Position numbers and translations under genes: made by a program. DNA of 18,212 nt. Origin: UBA1715 sp045599365. Its GTDB lineage: Bacteria; Bacteroidota; Bacteroidia; Bacteroidales; UBA1715. The stretch covers positions 1 through 18,212 of the forward strand of contig JAZRVS010000154.1 in assembly GCA_045599365.1 (NCBI GenBank). Direction: 5' to 3'. The notes below the pieces were generated by a model. That model was not told where the DNA came from. It made no database searches and was given only the letters and a program-made list of their open reading frames with translations. Positions 14,814 through 18,212 of the stretch are shown piece after piece; position 1 is the first letter of the stretch, and each line of letters opens with the position of its first letter.

Positions 14814-14869
14814 TCAATTTTCAATTCTTGTTTCTTGACTCCTGACTCTTGTCTCCTACCTCTTTGCCC
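14814..14869 (+). repeat. Eight-unit heptamer tandem repeat (56 bp)
   Basis: The stretch divides without gaps into eight 7-bp units: TCAATTT, TCAATTC, TTGTTTC, TTGACTC, CTGACTC, TTGTCTC, CTACCTC, then TTTGCCC. The central units agree on (T/C)TG(A/T)CTC and the outer ones decay gradually. On the other strand the units read GAGTCAA-like. The 7-bp phase is kept through all eight. This is similar in period, though not in sequence, to the tract at 2595-2615. Confidence 0.75.
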
Positions 14870-15051
14870 CGTATCAACATTCATAATTTTTATCTCTCTT
14901 AATTGCTTCAGAATAATGCACAATGGGTTTCTTACGTGTTAATTTTTCTATTTTTCCTTTAATTGTCATTTTTTTCGTATCTCGTGTAACTTTTTTTTGT
15001 TTCTTTGTGTCTTGTTAAAAGTCAAAGAATATAAACTTAAGTTTTAGATAG

Positions 15052-18000
15052 ATGAAAAAAATTGCATTATTCCTAAGTGCGTTGACAGTTGGAATGTCAG
15101 TTTTTGCACAAAAAGAATTAACAATTTCAGGTGGTAACTCCGTGTCAGCTATGGTGTGCCAAAATAGTGTGCTATATGTTTGGGGTAGTAACAAAACCGA
15201 TAAAGGGACAGGTTTGTTAGGTACAGGGAGTACAAAAGCATACGAAGATACACCTCAAGAAGTTACATTTTTTACGAGTCAGGATATTTATATCCAACAA
15301 GTAAACTGTGGCTCTGGTTCGCACTTTGTTGCACTTGATTGTGAAGGTCGTGTATGGTCGTGGGGAAACAATAGTTTGGGGCAATGTGGTACGGGAACTA
15401 TTTCGAAAGCGCAAGGTACTATTCAGGCGACACCAGTTCAGGTAAAGATAGGAACTGGAGATTTGGCAAACTCCGTATATAGTAAGGATGGTTACTTGGT
15501 TAATGTAGATGTTGTATATGCGGGGAATAACAATAGTTTTGCCATTCTTGGTGATGGTCCTTATAAGGGTCGTTTAGTTGGATGGGGTGGAAATGAAAGA
15601 GGTTTTGATGGACAAGGATATGATGATGCCTACGGACAGTTAGGTTGTGGAAATCAGACTAACCAACCATATCCAGTATTTGTAGTAGATGCAAATAAAA
15701 AACCATTGGAAGGAGTTGTTCAAGTGTATGCTGGAGATAACTGCGCGTATGCATTAGTTGATCCAGATGGAGATGGAGTTGGAACGGTGTATTCTTGGGG
15801 ATATCAAAAAGATAATGGTTCGTTGGGTCGTTCCGCTACTGGTGGTGTAGGAAATAATGGCAATATCAAGGATCCATACGCTCGACCAGTTATAAAAAGT
15901 GATGGAACAAAATTGGATAATATCAAGATGTTGGGCTGTGGCGATGGTGAAGGTTATGGTTTGGATGTTGATGGATATATTTGGGCATGGGGTAATGGTG
16001 CTTGGAATAACGCTGCTGGTGTGTTGGATGCAAATTATTCTTGGTATTCTGGATCTGACAATTATGGTACACCTCTAAAGGTTAGAAAAGGTTTAACTAC
16101 GGGTGCGAGCAACGATGGTGAATTTTTGTTGGCAAAATGGGTCGCTGGTGGTCAAGGATTTGGTATGGCCATTACTGCTGATAATAAACCAGTCGCTTGG
16201 GGTGGCGGTGGTTGTTCTGATGGTGGTGGTGGTACCCCTGATGGAACAAAAATTGGACAATCTAAGGATAAAGCAGGTGCTGAATATATTTTGGCAGATG
16301 GAAAGGAAATCTTTGATGATATAGTGTTAATTAATCGTGCTGATACGTGGGGGTTTATGGGTCGTTCAAATGGCCAAATGTATGCGTGGGGTTGTAACCC
16401 TTATGGTCAATTGGGAGTTGGAGGAACTACCTCTAAAATGTTGGCTACTAGAATTAATCCACCTTCAAATTGTAATCCTCGTCATCCAAATCCTGTTGTA
16501 GATTTAACGCCAGGTGATATGATGGTGTGTGCTTCTGCATTTGATGGTCAGGTTTTGGATGCTGGTTTTGTGATAGATGCTTCATTGGCGGATTTTTACA
16601 ACATTACGTGGTATAAGGATGGAGTAGAGGTCTCAACAGGTAGTGTCCTTAAAAAAGGAACTACGTATAAAGCAACAGAACCAGGAACATATCAAGTTGT
16701 TATTGAACACGTAACAAATGGTTCGGGGAATGGTTGTGTTACATACGATCCTGCCATTGCAGAAATGACAATCTCTGCTTATGAACAAAAATTTACAATT
16801 CCTACGGATTTAACCTATTGTGGTGATAGTGCTACAGTAAATGTCTCTACAACGAGTAGTAAGGCCGTATATTCATGGTACGCATCAAAGGGTGCAAATG
16901 CTGAACCTATTGCTACAACAATCGGTTCTGAGAAAGTAAACATAAATGTTGCTGCTGTTGCCGCTACGGGAGGAAAGAAGACAATTTACGTAGAAGAAAC
17001 ATCTGCAGGGTTGGGTACTTTTATCCCAAGTTCTTTTGCTAATTTTACAGGAACACAATCTGTTTCTCAACAAAATAATATTTCAAACCCTGGATTTACA
17101 GTCAATAGTACTATAAATCTTAAAGGGTTTAAAATGAAGGCTAAAGGTTCTATGCAAAGTTATTATGTGAACGGTTCTGCTACTTTGGCTGGAGCTATAA
17201 CATTTACAGTAAACCTTTGTAATTCTAAAACAGACAACGGACATATCGTTGCAAATAAAACTTCTAGTATAAAAAGTTTTACAGGAACGATGACGATGGA
17301 GAAAGTAATTACGTCAACAGGTACATATACATTTGAACAAACAATTACGTTTGATTGTGGAGACTATGAGTTGAAACCAGGTAATTATTTTCTCGTATTC
17401 TCAAGCGCAACAAAGACTGGAGATGCTGATTTAAATAATTCTTCGGTATTTTATGCTTCAAAAGGTATTGTCGGCGTAGGCGATAATTATACTGGAGATT
17501 TCGTTGTCGGTATTGGAGCTGCTCAAGATAATAATTTCAAAACAGATGCAACTGGACCTTTCTTTGATATAGAATTTACTACACCACAAGGCTTCTGTGA
17601 TAGATTACCTGTAGTTTTGTCGGAGAATTGTCCGTGCGAAGCTCCTGAAGATATGACTATAACAAGCGAAGATGCGTATTTAGATGTAGAAACGAATACA
17701 ATCGTTATTTGTGCGAATGGTGATGGTGCAACATTAACAACAAGTGATTGGGCTCCTTCTACTTCTAATGCATTTGAATATGTTTGGTATAAGGATGGAA
17801 GTTTGTCTAAAAGTGCTGCAGTTGGTTACACGTCTGCGGGATATAAAATTTCAGAAGAAGGTGTCTATAAAATCTTGGTGTACGATAAGGAAAACAAGAC
17901 GACAGAAGCTTGTCAAAAATCAGCTGAGGTTACTGTTGTGATGAATCCTGTTCCAACTGCAACTATTACTGGTGGAGGAGAATTGTGTATCGGTGATGAA

Positions 18001-18212
18001 ACATTTGATACTCCTATTACCATTAACATGGAAGGTTCTCCAGGTTTTGCGGTAAAATATAGTTTGAATGGAGGAAAAGCGACAACTAAAAGAACGAAAG
18101 GAAAAGTTTCAGAAGTTGTTTTTGATGTTCCAGAAGAAGTAGGAACATACGTATACAATTTGGTATCAGTGAATGATGATAGTGGATGTTTGAACGAAAG
18201 TTCTGCTATATC
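15052..18212 (+). CDS. Large secreted RCC1-propeller / Ig-like multidomain protein (partial, C-terminus outside window)
   Basis: The frame opens at ATG 15052 and stays open to the right edge (1053 codons, no stop). Residues 1-20 form a signal peptide ending SVFAQ. Residues about 24-470 contain seven W-G blade motifs of RCC1 type: YVWGSN (near 44), WSWGNNSLGQCG (102-113), GWGGN plus YGQLGCG (178-200), YSWGYQ (near 249), WAWGNG (near 313), VAWGGG (near 383) and YAWGCNPYGQLGVG (444-457). Seven matches the number of blades in RCC1. From about 484 come Ig-like modules with ITWYKDG and VWYKDG strands, about 490-650 and 870 onward. Between them, about 655-855, lies a non-Ig beta-rich segment. Early modules carry paired cysteines. 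The architecture suggests a surface or secreted protein. A T9SS sorting domain would be expected at the unseen C-terminus, but this cannot be checked here. Confidence 0.85.
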   Translation, partial: MKKIALFLSALTVGMSVFAQKELTISGGNSVSAMVCQNSVLYVWGSNKTDKGTGLLGTGSTKAYEDTPQEVTFFTSQDIYIQQVNCGSGSHFVALDCEGRVWSWGNNSLGQCGTGTISKAQGTIQATPVQVKIGTGDLANSVYSKDGYLVNVDVVYAGNNNSFAILGDGPYKGRLVGWGGNERGFDGQGYDDAYGQLGCGNQTNQPYPVFVVDANKKPLEGVVQVYAGDNCAYALVDPDGDGVGTVYSWGYQKDNGSLGRSATGGVGNNGNIKDPYARPVIKSDGTKLDNIKMLGCGDGEGYGLDVDGYIWAWGNGAWNNAAGVLDANYSWYSGSDNYGTPLKVRKGLTTGASNDGEFLLAKWVAGGQGFGMAITADNKPVAWGGGGCSDGGGGTPDGTKIGQSKDKAGAEYILADGKEIFDDIVLINRADTWGFMGRSNGQMYAWGCNPYGQLGVGGTTSKMLATRINPPSNCNPRHPNPVVDLTPGDMMVCASAFDGQVLDAGFVIDASLADFYNITWYKDGVEVSTGSVLKKGTTYKATEPGTYQVVIEHVTNGSGNGCVTYDPAIAEMTISAYEQKFTIPTDLTYCGDSATVNVSTTSSKAVYSWYASKGANAEPIATTIGSEKVNINVAAVAATGGKKTIYVEETSAGLGTFIPSSFANFTGTQSVSQQNNISNPGFTVNSTINLKGFKMKAKGSMQSYYVNGSATLAGAITFTVNLCNSKTDNGHIVANKTSSIKSFTGTMTMEKVITSTGTYTFEQTITFDCGDYELKPGNYFLVFSSATKTGDADLNNSSVFYASKGIVGVGDNYTGDFVVGIGAAQDNNFKTDATGPFFDIEFTTPQGFCDRLPVVLSENCPCEAPEDMTITSEDAYLDVETNTIVICANGDGATLTTSDWAPSTSNAFEYVWYKDGSLSKSAAVGYTSAGYKISEEGVYKILVYDKENKTTEACQKSAEVTVVMNPVPTATITGGGELCIGDETFDTPITINMEGSPGFAVKYSLNGGKATTKRTKGKVSEVVFDVPEEVGTYVYNLVSVNDDSGCLNESSAI

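Larger units (their letters stand above)
14675..15051. other. Gene-free gap with hairpins and a heptamer repeat tract
   Basis: I find no credible gene. Contents from left to right: an inverted repeat TTGCAT (14704-14709) / ATGCAA (14721-14726); a short hairpin CAACC (14724-14728) / GGTTG (14736-14740) that overlaps it; the 7-bp repeat tract at 14814-14869; and T-rich DNA up to the next start. A partial promoter candidate is TAAGTTTT at 15038-15045, one base off the -7 consensus but very close to the ATG. No strong terminator for ygiQ is seen. Confidence 0.6.

Noticed and set aside
14676..14942. 88-codon open frame after ygiQ
   Set aside because: It runs through the hairpins and the 7-bp repeat tract, has low-quality composition (many Cys, Phe and Tyr) and no recognisable motif. 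I treat the stretch as noncoding.
16103..16324. Alternative-frame open reading frames inside the large RCC1-like gene
   Set aside because: The frame from 15052 is continuous with a signal peptide and repeated domain motifs; the others are shadows.

Overview
The window looks like chromosome from an AT-rich member of the Bacteroidetes, probably order Bacteroidales. The reasons are Bacteroidetes-type -7 boxes (TAnnTTTG) ahead of several genes, signal peptides ending in Ala-Gln, a Bacteroidetes-type polyprenol-phosphate-mannose synthase, SPOR-domain envelope proteins, and a C-terminal end at the left edge that resembles a type IX secretion (T9SS) type B sorting domain. Most of it is an ordinary housekeeping and envelope region. 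The less ordinary parts are at the two ends and in the gene-free gaps.

Left part (1-3200, mostly + strand): the tail of a large secreted protein closes at an 18-bp perfect terminator hairpin. A short minus-strand reading frame that is little more than a signal peptide follows. Then come sufS (cysteine desulfurase), a dolichol-phosphate-mannose-synthase-like glycosyltransferase with a textbook Bacteroidetes promoter inside the end of sufS, a gap with 7-bp repeats, and an orphan SiaC-family (DUF1987) regulatory protein closed by an intrinsic terminator.

Centre left (3206-8782, - strand): a compact six-gene run. In transcription order it holds a DUF4380 sugar-mutarotase-fold protein, a 51-residue protein matching only the N-terminal half of HigA-type antitoxins, a secreted SPOR protein, an outer-membrane-barrel/SPOR fusion, a sugar-1-phosphate nucleotidyltransferase and recJ. 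Junctions are very tight (TAATG overlaps at two places, a 1-nt gap at another), so the genes are probably co-transcribed and partly translationally coupled.

Centre right (8860-14674): coaD (+) converges on rarA (-) with only 4 bp between them. rarA is overlapped by the upstream cdaA (diadenylate cyclase). Divergent from cdaA lies a two-gene + strand unit: a Wzx/MATE-like flippase directly abutting a YgiQ-family radical SAM protein.

Right end (14675-18212): a gene-free 377-bp gap carries small hairpins and an eight-unit 7-bp repeat tract. It is followed by the first 1053 codons of a very large secreted protein whose N-terminal half holds seven RCC1-like blade motifs, then Ig-like modules and a probable beta-sandwich insert. 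The frame is still open at the window edge. I found no rRNA, tRNA, CRISPR array, transposase or phage gene.
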